Assembly: GCA_030748365.1 (NCBI GenBank)
Contig: JASMME010000021.1
Location: forward strand, 1 to 11,677
Direction of reading: 5' to 3'
DNA length: 11,677 bases
Source: Lutibacter sp.
GTDB taxonomy: Bacteria; Bacteroidota; Bacteroidia; Flavobacteriales; Flavobacteriaceae
How positions within the stretch are numbered: the stretch's first letter is position 1; each line of letters starts with the position of its first letter. The notes under the pieces were generated by a model. It searched no databases. It saw only the letters and a program-made list of their open reading frames with translations, and was not told where the DNA came from. Of this stretch, positions 1 to 8,536 are shown piece after piece. The position numbers and the translations under genes are program-made.

Positions 1-20
1 CAGAAAAAATCAGCCTTTAA
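1..20 (+). CDS. Possible 3' tail of an upstream gene (hemA?)
   Basis: Reading frame 3 at the left edge gives five codons (E-K-I-S-L) and a TAA at 18-20, two bases before the hemCD start codon. That spacing would suit the end of a preceding gene in the same operon. Since the operon contains hemL (C5 pathway), glutamyl-tRNA reductase hemA is a reasonable candidate, and it commonly precedes hemC in this group. Five codons give no homology, and a stop this close could be chance, so this is inference. Confidence 0.2.
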
Positions 21-22
21 AC

Positions 23-1603
23 ATGGGAAACAGTATTAGAATTGGCACTCGCTCAAGTGAATTGGCACTTTGGCAAGCGAAAACAGTTGCCGATCAATTG
101 GCGTTTTTAGGTCATAAAACGGAGTTGGTACCCATCGACTCAGTGGGGGATGTAGTGCTCGACAAACCATTGTATGAATTGGGAATTACCGGGGTGTTTA
201 CTAAAAATCTGGACCTTGCTTTGTTGGAAGGAAAGATTGATATCGCCGTCCACTCTTTAAAAGATGTTCCTACCCAATTGCCTGAAGGTATTGTACAGGC
301 AGCAGTGCTAAAAAGAGGCAATTTTAATGATGTACTGGTTTTAAAGAAAGACCTGCATTTTTTTGAAAATGAAACTGCTACTATTGCCACCGGGAGTCTT
401 CGCCGAAAGGCACAATGGCTTTATCGCTATCCAAACCATAAGATTACAGGCCTTAGGGGCAATGTCAATACACGTTTGCAAAAACTGGATGCGCATGACT
501 GGGATGGTGCTATCTTTGCCTCGGCAGGCCTGAAGCGCTTGCAATTATTGCCCAAAAACCATCTCAATCTCGATTGGATGGTGCCAGCGCCTGCTCAGGG
601 AGCGGTTATGGTAGCGGCCCTGGGAAAAAATCAGGAACTATTGACAATTTGCCAGGAACTCAACCATGAAGAAACGGCAACCTGTGTCTCTATAGAACGT
701 ACGTTTTTAAGGGTATTAGAAGGCGGTTGTACCGCGCCAATCGGTGCCCTGGCAACGATTAGAAATGACGAACTTAAGTTTAGAGGGGTCTTGTCCAGTC
801 CTGATGGAAAGCAGCAGATGGAATACAGCAAAACCAGTCCAATTGATCAGCTGGAAGGCCTTGGCGAAAGAGCGGCCAACTACCTTTTGGACAAGGGGGC
901 AAAAAAACTGATGCGTCCACAGGGAAATCTAGAAAAAGACCTCCATGTGTACGCTACCAAAACCCTCTCTTTTGATCAGTCAAAACGGCTGGATGTAAAT
1001 ATAGGGGTAGGGATGAGTGATTTTATCACCGTCCGTCATAACCGTTTAAAAAACAGTGTGGTTTGCAAACCCGTACCCCAGGTTGTTATCACCAGTCAAA
1101 ATGCCGTACACGCCCTGTTGAGTAATGTTGACCCTTCCGAACTCAACTTCGGTGATATCTATTGTGTTGGTAGGCGTACCAAGCGCTTGATTGAAAAGAG
1201 GATTGGCAAGGTTACACACAGTGAACAATCTGCCGAAAAACTGGCGGACTACCTCGTTGAAAACCTCACAGATAAGAAAATTGCATTCTTTTGTGGAAAC
1301 AAACGCAGAGAGGTATTGCCGGAGGTCTTGAAATCCCGGGAATTCCAGCTCGAAGAGATCGTTTGTTACCAGACCACCCTGAGTCCTAAAAAAATTGCGG
1401 ATACCCATCGGGGTATCCTGTTTTTTAGCCCCTCTGGTGTGGAGAGTTATTTGCAAATTTCGAATACTACTGACCCTGTCGCATTCTGTATAGGAGAAAC
1501 CACCGCCAAGCAGGCCCGGAAATATTTTAGCCAGACCATTGTTGCTTCGATCCCAACAGTGGAAGGTGTCATCGATGCTGTCAACAGCCATTTTCAATCT
1601 TAA
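23..1603 (+). CDS. hemCD: Fused porphobilinogen deaminase / uroporphyrinogen-III synthase (HemC-HemD)
   Basis: One 526-residue protein carries two consecutive heme enzymes. Residues about 1-300 are hydroxymethylbilane synthase, which joins four porphobilinogens. They show the N-terminal [19 protein letters not shown] (77-83, with D81 matching the catalytic Asp), the GSLRRKAQ and RGNVNTRL substrate/cofactor arginine motifs, and GGCTAPIGA, whose C236 should carry the dipyrromethane cofactor. Residues about 305-526 are uroporphyrinogen-III synthase, which closes and inverts ring D. They show [35 protein letters not shown] (SPSG at 469-472) and a C-terminal [10 protein letters not shown]. HemC alone is usually about 300-315 residues and HemD about 220-250, so both domains look complete. 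There is no internal stop or frame change. Channelling unstable hydroxymethylbilane between the domains is a plausible benefit, but that is inference. The ATG at 23 places IRIGTRSS at residue 5, as is normal. Eleven bases separate it from hemB. Confidence 0.95.
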   Translation: MGNSIRIGTRSSELALWQAKTVADQLAFLGHKTELVPIDSVGDVVLDKPLYELGITGVFTKNLDLALLEGKIDIAVHSLKDVPTQLPEGIVQAAVLKRGNFNDVLVLKKDLHFFENETATIATGSLRRKAQWLYRYPNHKITGLRGNVNTRLQKLDAHDWDGAIFASAGLKRLQLLPKNHLNLDWMVPAPAQGAVMVAALGKNQELLTICQELNHEETATCVSIERTFLRVLEGGCTAPIGALATIRNDELKFRGVLSSPDGKQQMEYSKTSPIDQLEGLGERAANYLLDKGAKKLMRPQGNLEKDLHVYATKTLSFDQSKRLDVNIGVGMSDFITVRHNRLKNSVVCKPVPQVVITSQNAVHALLSNVDPSELNFGDIYCVGRRTKRLIEKRIGKVTHSEQSAEKLADYLVENLTDKKIAFFCGNKRREVLPEVLKSREFQLEEIVCYQTTLSPKKIADTHRGILFFSPSGVESYLQISNTTDPVAFCIGETTAKQARKYFSQTIVASIPTVEGVIDAVNSHFQS

Positions 1604-1614
1604 TCTATAAGCAT

Positions 1615-2580
1615 ATGATCAATAGAACCCGCCGTTTACGAAGCACTGACAACATCCGCCGTCTGGTAAGAGAGCACAAACTGTCTGTAGACGATCTGAT
1701 TTATCCCTTGTTTATAGAGGAGGGTAGCAACATAGAAACACCCATTGTTTCCATGCCGGGAATCAAACGCTATTCTCTGGACACCCTTTCCAAAGAACTC
1801 GATGAAGTGGTCGCCCTGAATATTCCAGCCGTGCTATTGTTCGGTATTCCATCAAAGAAAGATGAGCAAGGTTCAGAAACCTGGAATGACCAGGGGATTA
1901 TGCAACAAGCGGTTCGCTTTATCAAAAAAAACCATCCCGGTCTATACCTAATCACCGATGTGTGTTTTTGTGAATACACCAGTCACGGTCACTGCGGAAT
2001 CATCCACCAGCAGGATGTGGACAATGACACAACCCTTGTCAACCTTGCCAAACAGGTGGTATCCCATGCCAAAGCTGGGGTTGATATGGTTGCCCCCTCT
2101 GGTATGATGGACGGCATGATCGCCACCATTCGGACGGCCTTGGATCAACACGGATTTACCAATCTTCCTATTATGTCCTATGCGGTAAAATACGCCTCCG
2201 CATTCTACGGTCCGTTCAGGGATGCCGCAGATTCTACCCCTGTCTTTGGCGACAGAAGAACCTATCAGATGGATCCTTCTAACCGCGATGAAGGGCTGCG
2301 TGAAGCTACTTTTGACGATCAGGAAGGGGCGGATATCCTCATGGTAAAACCAGCCTTGTCATATTTGGATATCATCAGTGACCTAAAACGCAATTTTGAC
2401 CGACCGGTCGCTTGTTATAATGTAAGTGGAGAATACGCCATGATCAAGGCGGCTGCCGAGAAAGGCTGGATTGATGAGGAACGCGTGATGATGGAAAGCT
2501 TGTTGTCGATGAAACGGGCAGGTGCCGACATCATCATCACTTATTTTGCCAAGGAGGTCGCTAAGTGCTTAACCAAATAA
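1615..2580 (+). CDS. hemB: Delta-aminolevulinic acid dehydratase (porphobilinogen synthase)
   Basis: This cytosolic enzyme condenses two 5-aminolevulinate molecules into porphobilinogen. The 321 residues match the usual bacterial length of about 320-335. The two active-site lysines are visible: K192 in [14 protein letters not shown] and the Schiff-base K245 in [10 protein letters not shown]. The zinc-type cysteine cluster is C117, C119 and C127 in [15 protein letters not shown], so this is the zinc-dependent form rather than the Asp-rich magnesium form. [14 protein letters not shown] is the conserved substrate-pocket segment. The ATG at 1615 follows hemCD by 11 bases with no clear Shine-Dalgarno, as is common in Bacteroidota. 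The hemL start follows after 9 bases, so the three genes are almost certainly co-transcribed. Confidence 0.97.
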   Translation: MINRTRRLRSTDNIRRLVREHKLSVDDLIYPLFIEEGSNIETPIVSMPGIKRYSLDTLSKELDEVVALNIPAVLLFGIPSKKDEQGSETWNDQGIMQQAVRFIKKNHPGLYLITDVCFCEYTSHGHCGIIHQQDVDNDTTLVNLAKQVVSHAKAGVDMVAPSGMMDGMIATIRTALDQHGFTNLPIMSYAVKYASAFYGPFRDAADSTPVFGDRRTYQMDPSNRDEGLREATFDDQEGADILMVKPALSYLDIISDLKRNFDRPVACYNVSGEYAMIKAAAEKGWIDEERVMMESLLSMKRAGADIIITYFAKEVAKCLTK

Positions 2581-2589
2581 AACCAATCT

Positions 2590-3897
2590 ATGAACCTGGA
2601 AAAATCTTTTTCGCTGTACACGGAAGGAAAAAAACACCTGGTAGGGGCAGTCAACTCACCAGTAAGGGCCTTTAAGTCAGTTGGAGGTGTTCCTATTTTT
2701 ATGGAGAGTGCTTCCGGAAGTACGATCAATGACGTAGATGGAAATACCTATATAGACCTCGTTTTGTCCTATGGCCCCATGATTTTGGGACACCGGAACA
2801 AACGGGTGGAAAAAGCAGTTTCTAAAGCCCTTTCCAAAGGCTATACCTTTGGGGCCTCTACCCATGCTGAAATTCAATTGGCCCAGATGGTTTGCGAGGC
2901 TTTTCCAGGTATGGACAAGGTGCGTTTTGTGAACTCAGGAACAGAGGCCGTATTGAGTGCCCTCCGTTTGGCCAGGGCCTATACTGGTAAGAATAAAATC
3001 ATTAAATTTTCGGGTTGTTACCACGGCCATAGTGATGCCTTACTCGTAGCTGCAGGATCTGGTTTGGCAACCCTCAGTCTGCCGGGGAGCAAAGGCGTCC
3101 CTGAGGAAGCGGTTAAGAACACCCTGATAGCAAGGTACAATGATATTGAAAGTGTCGCCGCACAATTTGCCAAACACCGAGATGATATTGCGGCGGTGAT
3201 TATAGAACCCATTGCGGGGAATATGGGTGTGGTAAAACCCACGGCTTCTTTTATAAAAGCCCTGAACAGCCTTGCGAAGGAGCACGGAGCCCTGTTGATT
3301 GCCGATGAGGTAATGACTGGTTTTCGATCGAAGTTTGGTGGTGCCCAGGAACTGCTCGGTTTTGAAGCCGATATCACCTGTCTTGGAAAAGTAGTGGGTG
3401 GTGGTTTCCCTGTAGGCGCCTACGGCGCCCGCAATGAGATCATGGAAATGGTGGCCCCCCTGGGAGCGATGTACCAGGCAGGTACCCTGTCAGGCAATCC
3501 CATTGCTATGGCCTGTGGAATAGCGACCCTGGAAGAGCTCAAACGATTGAACCCCTATTCCGATTTCAACGAAACAGCCCAGCGATTGGAAGCTATTTTA
3601 TTGTCAGCGGCCCAGGAAAACGGTATCGACCTGCAGGTGAACAGATTTGGGTCTATGATCAATCCTTTCTTTACCGATCAAAAAGTGGTCGATTTTAAAA
3701 CGGCCCAAACAAGCGACACAGAAAAGTTTAAAATCTTTTTCTGGAAAATGATCGAACATGGGGTGTTTTTACCACCTTCCCAGTTCGAGTCCTGGTTCCT
3801 CTCAACTGCCCTGACCAAAAAAAACCTATTACAGGTCAAAAAAGCGGTGGCCAAGGCCATGGAGGCTGTTGCCGGAATAAAGAAAAAGCGCTGGTAA
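2590..3897 (+). CDS. hemL: Glutamate-1-semialdehyde 2,1-aminomutase
   Basis: This PLP enzyme moves the amino group of glutamate-1-semialdehyde to give 5-aminolevulinate, the second step of the C5 route from glutamyl-tRNA. At 435 residues it has the normal family length (about 425-435). Visible landmarks are the N-terminal GAVNSPVRAFKSVGG, FVNSGTEAVLSALRLAR (PLP phosphate region), GCYHGHSD, the PLP-binding Asp in LLIADEVMTGFR (D239), and the Schiff-base lysine K267 in CLGKVVGGGFPVGAYGG-type sequence. AGTLSGNP follows. These features separate it from acetylornithine-type aminotransferases. It starts 9 bases after hemB. The stop codon (3895-3897) lies inside a perfect palindrome, and hemE starts 44 bases later. 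Confidence 0.96.
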   Translation: MNLEKSFSLYTEGKKHLVGAVNSPVRAFKSVGGVPIFMESASGSTINDVDGNTYIDLVLSYGPMILGHRNKRVEKAVSKALSKGYTFGASTHAEIQLAQMVCEAFPGMDKVRFVNSGTEAVLSALRLARAYTGKNKIIKFSGCYHGHSDALLVAAGSGLATLSLPGSKGVPEEAVKNTLIARYNDIESVAAQFAKHRDDIAAVIIEPIAGNMGVVKPTASFIKALNSLAKEHGALLIADEVMTGFRSKFGGAQELLGFEADITCLGKVVGGGFPVGAYGARNEIMEMVAPLGAMYQAGTLSGNPIAMACGIATLEELKRLNPYSDFNETAQRLEAILLSAAQENGIDLQVNRFGSMINPFFTDQKVVDFKTAQTSDTEKFKIFFWKMIEHGVFLPPSQFESWFLSTALTKKNLLQVKKAVAKAMEAVAGIKKKRW

Positions 3898-3906
3898 ATT
3901 TACCAG
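3891..3906. repeat. Perfect 16-bp palindrome spanning the hemL stop codon
   Basis: CTGGTAAATTTACCAG reads identically on both strands and contains the hemL TAA. In RNA it could fold as a 6-bp stem with an AATT loop. No T-tract follows, so it is not a standard intrinsic terminator. It sits at the start of the 44-base gap before hemE, the widest junction in the operon. It could be an operator half-site pair, an RNA processing hairpin, or chance. Confidence 0.5.
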
Positions 3907-3941
3907 GCACACAACAATAAGCAATCAAGAGAAACGATAAT

Positions 3942-4970
3942 ATGATAAAGAACGATCTTTTTTTAAGAGCCCTTAAAGGAGAACCTGTGGAACGTCCTCC
4001 AGTATGGATGATGCGGCAGGCAGGCCGTTATTTACCTGAATTTATGGCCATCCGTGAAAAATATGATTTTTTTACCCGTTGCCAGACGCCTGAACTGGCT
4101 TCAGAAATTACTGTTCAGCCCATCCGAAGGTATGGAATGGATGCGGCCATTTTATTCTCTGATATCTTGGTGGTGCCACAAGCTATGAACATACAGGTGG
4201 AGATGAAACCGGGTGTAGGGCCCTGGTTGCCCGAACCCATCCGTTCTCAAAAAGACGTGGACCGGGTGGTCGTTCCCGATGTAACGCAAGCCTTGGGCTA
4301 CGTAATGGAAGCCGTTAAGGCCACCAAGGAATTGCTCTGTGACGAGGTTCCTTTGATTGGTTTTGCCGGTTCTCCCTGGACCATTCTCTGCTACTGTGTT
4401 CAGGGACAAGGCTCTAAGAATTTTGACAAGGCCAAGGAATTTTGTTTTACCCAACCCCTAGCCGCCCACACCCTCCTGCAAAAAATTACGGATACCACCA
4501 TTGCTTATTTAAAGGAAAAAGTCGCTGCGGGTGTCAATGCGGTTCAGATATTTGATTCCTGGGGTGGTATGCTCTCTCCAGAAGATTACCAGGAGTTCTC
4601 TTGGAAATACATCCAACAGATCATCGATACCCTGACTCCCCTGGTACCTGTTATTGCCTTTGGAAAAGGTTGCTGGTTTGCCCTAGAAGAAATGGCGAAG
4701 TCTAAGGCAGCTGCCTTGGGGGTTGATTGGACCGTATCTCCCAAAGTAGCGCGTGAACTGACAGGTCATAGCATTACGCTGCAGGGTAATTTTGATCCGG
4801 TTAGGTTGTTATCGCCTCCAGCAGTTATCAAAGAAATGGTTACCCGTATGATCGATGACTTCGGCAAGGACCGCTATATTGTGAACCTCGGCCACGGGAT
4901 ACTGCCTCATGTGCCCACTGATCATGCCAAGGCATTTATAGATGCTGTTAAAGACTATGCTCCGGCTTAG
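3942..4970 (+). CDS. hemE: Uroporphyrinogen decarboxylase
   Basis: HemE removes the four acetate carboxyls of uroporphyrinogen III to give coproporphyrinogen III, without a cofactor, in the cytosol. The 342 residues fit the family (about 340-360). The first signature, [17 protein letters not shown], gives the substrate arginines R25 and R29. The key catalytic Asp is D74 in [14 protein letters not shown]. The second signature is [22 protein letters not shown] and the late histidine H318 in [11 protein letters not shown] complete the active site. The ATG at 3942 gives the standard short N-terminus. It follows hemL by 44 bases and precedes hemN by 21. Confidence 0.97.
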   Translation: MIKNDLFLRALKGEPVERPPVWMMRQAGRYLPEFMAIREKYDFFTRCQTPELASEITVQPIRRYGMDAAILFSDILVVPQAMNIQVEMKPGVGPWLPEPIRSQKDVDRVVVPDVTQALGYVMEAVKATKELLCDEVPLIGFAGSPWTILCYCVQGQGSKNFDKAKEFCFTQPLAAHTLLQKITDTTIAYLKEKVAAGVNAVQIFDSWGGMLSPEDYQEFSWKYIQQIIDTLTPLVPVIAFGKGCWFALEEMAKSKAAALGVDWTVSPKVARELTGHSITLQGNFDPVRLLSPPAVIKEMVTRMIDDFGKDRYIVNLGHGILPHVPTDHAKAFIDAVKDYAPA

Positions 4971-4991
4971 CGAGCTTTATCACCTTTTCCT

Positions 4992-6350
4992 ATGAAACAC
5001 CTTATCCAAAAATACAATATTCCCGGACCTAGATACACCAGCTATCCAACCGTACCTTTTTGGGACAAGGGGGGTATTGCAGTGGAAGATTGGCAACACA
5101 CCTTGCTGAGGTCATTTGGAGAAAGTAATAACAAGGAAGGGATCAGTCTGTATATCCACCTTCCTTTTTGTGAAAGTCTTTGCACTTTTTGTGCCTGTCA
5201 CAAGCGTATTACCAAGCGCCATGAAGTGGAGGCGCCTTATATCGAAACCGTACTCAAGGAATGGGACCTCTATTGTGACCTCCTAGGAGAGCGGCCCAGG
5301 ATCAGGGAAATTCATTTGGGAGGTGGCACCCCTACTTTTTTTTCTAGTAGCCAGCTGACCAAACTTATAGAAGGGATTTTTAAAAGGGGGGAGAAGTTTG
5401 AGACTTTTGAATTTAGCTATGAAGGCCATCCCAATCTGACCACGCCAGGGCAATTACAAACCCTGTATGACCTGGGCGCAAGGCGCAACAGCTTTGGCAT
5501 CCAAGATTATGATCCCGTCGTTCAAAAGGCCATTCACCGTGTGCAAAGTTTTGAACAGGTCAAAAAAGTGACAGCGTTGTCCAGAAAGATAGGCTATGAA
5601 TCGATCAGTCATGACCTTATTTTTGGCCTGCCTTTTCAAACGGCCGACAGCATTCAAAAAACCTTTGAAAATACCATTGCCCTAAGACCAGATAGGATTG
5701 CCTATTACAGTTATGCCCACGTACCCTGGATCAAAGGCGTCGGACAGCGAGGTTTTGATGAAAATGACTTGCCCAAAGACAAGGTAAAGCGCCACCTGTA
5801 CGAACTTGGGAAGCAATTGCTTTTTGATAATGGCTATATCGAAATAGGGATGGATCATTTTGCCCTGCCGAATGACACCCTTTACAAAGCCATGGAATCT
5901 AAAAAACTGCATCGAAATTTTATGGGATATACGGCAGGTAAAACCGCCTTAATGATTGGTTTAGGGATGTCTTCCATCAGTGATTCCTGGTATGCCTTTG
6001 CCCAGAATGAAAAATCGGTTGAAACCTATACGCAACGCGTAAACAAGGGGGAGATTCCTATTTTTAGGGGGCATTTGCTCACGGAACAAGACCTGATAAT
6101 CAGGCAGCACATTCTCAACCTTATGTGTCATTTGGAGACTTCTTGGAACAAAGGCCTGGCTGCTGATATAAAGGCAGGGATTCTTGAAAGACTCTCTGAA
6201 ATGGTTGATGATGGATTCCTTGAAGTGTCTGATCAAAAACTAGTGGTAAAGGAGGAAGGGCGTATGTTTGTCCGAAATATCTGTATGGCTTTTGACCTGA
6301 GACTGATTGCCAATAAGCCCGACACCCGAATTTTTTCTATGACCATCTAA
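4992..6350 (+). CDS. hemN: Oxygen-independent coproporphyrinogen III oxidase (radical SAM)
   Basis: HemN decarboxylates two propionates of coproporphyrinogen III to vinyl groups, giving protoporphyrinogen IX, using a 4Fe-4S cluster and SAM. At 452 residues it matches true HemN (about 450-460) rather than the shorter HemN-like HemW family (about 380). The N-terminus has the HemN trip-wire type GPRYTSYPTVPFW (12-24). The cluster motif is C60, C64, C67 plus the HemN-type fourth cysteine C69 in HLPFCESLCTFCAC, preceded by Y54. HLGGGTPTFF is the SAM-binding glycine motif, and SFGIQDYD follows. Where the E. coli enzyme reads EIDPR, this one reads EGHPN, keeping the Glu; from memory this is usual in Bacteroidota. 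The C-terminus ends in IFSMTI. It is the last gene of the operon; no clear intrinsic terminator follows. Confidence 0.94.
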   Translation: MKHLIQKYNIPGPRYTSYPTVPFWDKGGIAVEDWQHTLLRSFGESNNKEGISLYIHLPFCESLCTFCACHKRITKRHEVEAPYIETVLKEWDLYCDLLGERPRIREIHLGGGTPTFFSSSQLTKLIEGIFKRGEKFETFEFSYEGHPNLTTPGQLQTLYDLGARRNSFGIQDYDPVVQKAIHRVQSFEQVKKVTALSRKIGYESISHDLIFGLPFQTADSIQKTFENTIALRPDRIAYYSYAHVPWIKGVGQRGFDENDLPKDKVKRHLYELGKQLLFDNGYIEIGMDHFALPNDTLYKAMESKKLHRNFMGYTAGKTALMIGLGMSSISDSWYAFAQNEKSVETYTQRVNKGEIPIFRGHLLTEQDLIIRQHILNLMCHLETSWNKGLAADIKAGILERLSEMVDDGFLEVSDQKLVVKEEGRMFVRNICMAFDLRLIANKPDTRIFSMTI

Positions 6351-6474
6351 CATTTATCAAAAAAATAATTGTCAGCCTGAAATGACTATCAAAAAGTGAT
6401 ATAAAAGCTGTGAAAATTATCGTTTTTTGCCCCAGATGGTTGTTTTTTTTAAGGGAATCGCAACGTCACTTCTC

Positions 6475-6502
6475 TTTGAAGGGAATTGTTTTTGTAAATT
6501 TG
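6475..6502 (+). promoter_or_regulatory. Bacteroidota-type promoter for the E2 gene
   Basis: TAAATTTG at 6495-6502 is an exact match to the -7 consensus TAnnTTTG of Bacteroidota sigma-A promoters. A TTTG at 6475-6478 can serve as the -33 element, though the 16-base spacing is slightly below the usual 17-23. Transcription starting a few bases downstream would leave a leader of roughly 15 bases, A-rich, before the ATG at 6524. This placement makes the E2 gene its own transcription unit, separate from the heme operon. Confidence 0.6.
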
Positions 6503-6523
6503 CATTGCTCAAAAAAGTAGAAC

Positions 6524-7837
6524 ATGGCAAAATTTGAACTTAGGTTACCTAAAATGGGAGAAAGTGTTGCAGAGGCAACCATTACTTCCTGGTTGAAATC
6601 AGTGGGAGATCGTATTGAAACAGATGAGGCAATTGTAGAGATTGCTACCGATAAAGTAGATTCGGAAGTGCCCAGTGAAGTTTCCGGTACCCTGGTGGAG
6701 ATTTTGTATGAGGTAAATGCGGTGGTACAAGTCGGAGCAGCCATTGCCATTATTGAAACTGATGAATCTCTTTCCGATTCTGAATCCCTGTCTGAAACCC
6801 CTGAGAATAAAGCGATCCTAGCCATTCCCACTGAAACAACTGAGAAGGCTGCACAGACCACGGAAGATGTGGATAGGCTTACAACGGCTCCTTCTGGTAA
6901 GTTCTATTCTCCCCTGGTGCGAAACATTGCTGCCAAAGAGGGGATTTCGATGGCGGAACTCGAAATGATTTCCGGTAGTGGAAAGGACCAGCGCGTTACC
7001 AAAAAAGACATACTGGCCTATCTTGAAAAGGGCCGCGAGACTGCTCCGCTAATTAGTGGTCCAACTCCGGCTGCCAAAGTGCCAAATGAGTTGCAATCAC
7101 AAAGCAGTGCCCCCGTTTCTGTCAATGGAGCAGATGAAATCATTGAAATGAGTCGAATGGGCAAATTAATTGCCAAGCACATGGTAGACTCGGTGCAAAC
7201 CGCTGCCCATGTTCAGTCCTTTATCGAGGTGGATGTAACGCCTATTGTAAAGTGGAGAAATGCAGTCAAAGAGGCTTATTTTGCCAGGGAAGGAGAAAAA
7301 ATTACTTATACACCGGTCTTTATGCAGGCGGTTGCGATGGCTTTAAAGCAATTTCCCATGATGAACATCTCTGTGGACGGTACTTCCGTTATCAAGCGAA
7401 AGGACATCAACCTGGGAATGGCCGCTGCTTTGCCCGACGGTAACTTAATTGTTCCGGTTATCAAACACGCTGATCGACTTAGTTTAACTGGTATGACCCG
7501 CGCAGTCAACGATTTGGCAAATCGGGCCCGAAACGGTGCCTTGGCACCAGATGAAATACAAGGTGGGACCTATACGGTTACCAATGTAGGTGGTTTTGGC
7601 AGTGTATTCGGCACCCCAATTATCAACCAGCCACAGGTCGGTATTCTGGCCTTAGGAGCCATTAGGAAGGTACCGGCTGTTATTGAAACCGATCAGGGTG
7701 ACTTTATAGGAATACGACACAAGATGTTCCTATCGCATTCCTATGACCATCGTGTGGTCAACGGTGCTTTGGGGGGTAGTTTTATCAAGAAGATTAAAGA
7801 AGTATTGGAAGCCTGGGATGAAAACACGGCTTTTTAA
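6524..7837 (+). CDS. 2-oxo acid dehydrogenase E2 (dihydrolipoamide acyltransferase), probably branched-chain type
   Basis: This is the core E2 subunit, passing acyl groups from an E1 decarboxylase to CoA on a swinging lipoyl arm. Three domains are seen in 437 residues. The lipoyl domain (about 1-80) has the lipoylated K44 in EIATDKVDSEVPS. An acidic Ser/Glu-rich linker (about 83-125) follows. The peripheral subunit-binding domain is 127-170 (FYSPLVRNIAAKEGIS ... VTKKDILAYL). After a second linker, the catalytic domain runs from about 204 to the end, with H409 and N413 in SYDHRVVNGALGG. The Asn in place of Asp occurs in some active E2p enzymes. The single lipoyl domain and the LPKMGESVAEATITSWL start resemble Bacteroidota branched-chain 2-oxo acid E2 more than their E2p or E2o, so bkdB would be a candidate symbol, but substrate cannot be settled from sequence alone. 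No E1 or E3 gene is adjacent. The ATG at 6524 gives the canonical lipoyl-domain start. Confidence 0.9.
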   Translation: MAKFELRLPKMGESVAEATITSWLKSVGDRIETDEAIVEIATDKVDSEVPSEVSGTLVEILYEVNAVVQVGAAIAIIETDESLSDSESLSETPENKAILAIPTETTEKAAQTTEDVDRLTTAPSGKFYSPLVRNIAAKEGISMAELEMISGSGKDQRVTKKDILAYLEKGRETAPLISGPTPAAKVPNELQSQSSAPVSVNGADEIIEMSRMGKLIAKHMVDSVQTAAHVQSFIEVDVTPIVKWRNAVKEAYFAREGEKITYTPVFMQAVAMALKQFPMMNISVDGTSVIKRKDINLGMAAALPDGNLIVPVIKHADRLSLTGMTRAVNDLANRARNGALAPDEIQGGTYTVTNVGGFGSVFGTPIINQPQVGILALGAIRKVPAVIETDQGDFIGIRHKMFLSHSYDHRVVNGALGGSFIKKIKEVLEAWDENTAF

Positions 7838-7887
7838 TTCCGTTGCTCATTTCACCCATAGAATCACTGTTTTCCGGATCAATCATA

Positions 7888-8493
7888 TCATAGATGAACA
7901 CGGGCTGTTATCGCTACCTCACTCCAGGTTTTACTGATACCGTCAGCACCCGTGTGCAGCAGTTCACAGACTTTGTTGAGCGATGTAAGGGCTTCTAGGG
8001 CTTGCCACTTTTCCACATCAATTTGGGCTTTTAACTCAAGCGTGTTTTCCTTGACAATATAGCTGAAAGGAAAGCTATTGGACAGTCCATTCATCGTTAA
8101 GTCAATGGTTCCGCTGGCCTCGTTTATGATCCGAATGTTTCCTTTCAAAGAGGTTGTTTGTTTCATCACTCCAAAAAAGAAATCCTTAATCTTAGTATCC
8201 CTGCCGGTATCTCCGGTAAATAGGCTGCTGATTGGAATGGTGAATTGTGTGCCGTCCAAGGCCTCAGCTGGCGTCTGGCCTTTCCGGGCTTGCGGAAGCA
8301 ATACCTGCTGAAATGTTCCTTTTACGGGGATCTTTTCGGTTGTTTTGTAGGCGGTCCAGTTGACGGAAATTGAATCCGCTTCCAGGACGTAGTACTTTGC
8401 GTTAGCAGTCACCTCTTTTTTAGGGATCTCTTTACAGGAAATCAGTGCGAGTACACCAATCAACAGGATAGAAATTGGCTTGATTGTTTTCAT
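7888..8493 (-). CDS. YceI-like family lipoprotein
   Basis: The 201-residue product starts with a lipoprotein signal: Lys-containing MKTIKPIS, a hydrophobic stretch (residues 7-18), and lipobox A-L-I-S-C with C20 as the lipidated cysteine. Residue +2 is Lys, so export beyond the inner membrane is likely. The mature part, about 180 residues, resembles YceI proteins: an early DSISVNWTAYKT strand, a GTQFTIPISSLFTGD segment, RDTKIKDFFFG, and a later GTIDLTMNG strand. YceI proteins form a lipocalin-like beta-barrel that holds isoprenoid or other lipid chains; their physiological role is mostly unknown, and here the ligand is unknown. It converges with the E2 gene, with 50 bases between stops. It lies 119 bases downstream of psd, so it may have its own promoter. 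Confidence 0.75.
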   Translation of the reverse strand: MKTIKPISILLIGVLALISCKEIPKKEVTANAKYYVLEADSISVNWTAYKTTEKIPVKGTFQQVLLPQARKGQTPAEALDGTQFTIPISSLFTGDTGRDTKIKDFFFGVMKQTTSLKGNIRIINEASGTIDLTMNGLSNSFPFSYIVKENTLELKAQIDVEKWQALEALTSLNKVCELLHTGADGISKTWSEVAITARVHL

Positions 8494-8536
8494 AGGGATA
8501 TAATTAGTTAGTATTGTCGATAGAGACCAAGAAACA

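Noticed and set aside
1046..1597. 183-codon open frame on the minus strand opposite the HemD domain
   Set aside because: The plus strand carries clear HemD motifs throughout, and the antisense product has no recognisable domain.
3018..3377. 119-codon minus-strand open frame inside hemL
   Set aside because: It is opposite well-conserved PLP-enzyme motifs and is low in recognisable protein features; two overlapping frames here are both shadows.
5336..5343. Run of eight T bases inside hemN as a possible slippage or frameshift site
   Set aside because: The frame before and after the run gives uninterrupted HemN sequence (GGGTPTFFSSS), and no alternative product is apparent.
6351..6450. Terminator for the heme operon
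   Set aside because: Only weak short pairings are present (TATCA-aaaag-TGATA, GTCA...TGAC), and the run of eight T bases at 6443-6450 has no stable stem directly before it.
6466..6861. 131-codon minus-strand frame covering the E2 promoter and lipoyl domain
   Set aside because: It is antisense to the conserved lipoyl domain, and its serine/threonine-rich product mirrors the acidic linker codons.
7838..7887. Bidirectional terminator between the convergent E2 and yceI genes
   Set aside because: Only a 4-bp ACGG/CCGT pairing with a long loop is visible; nothing convincing.
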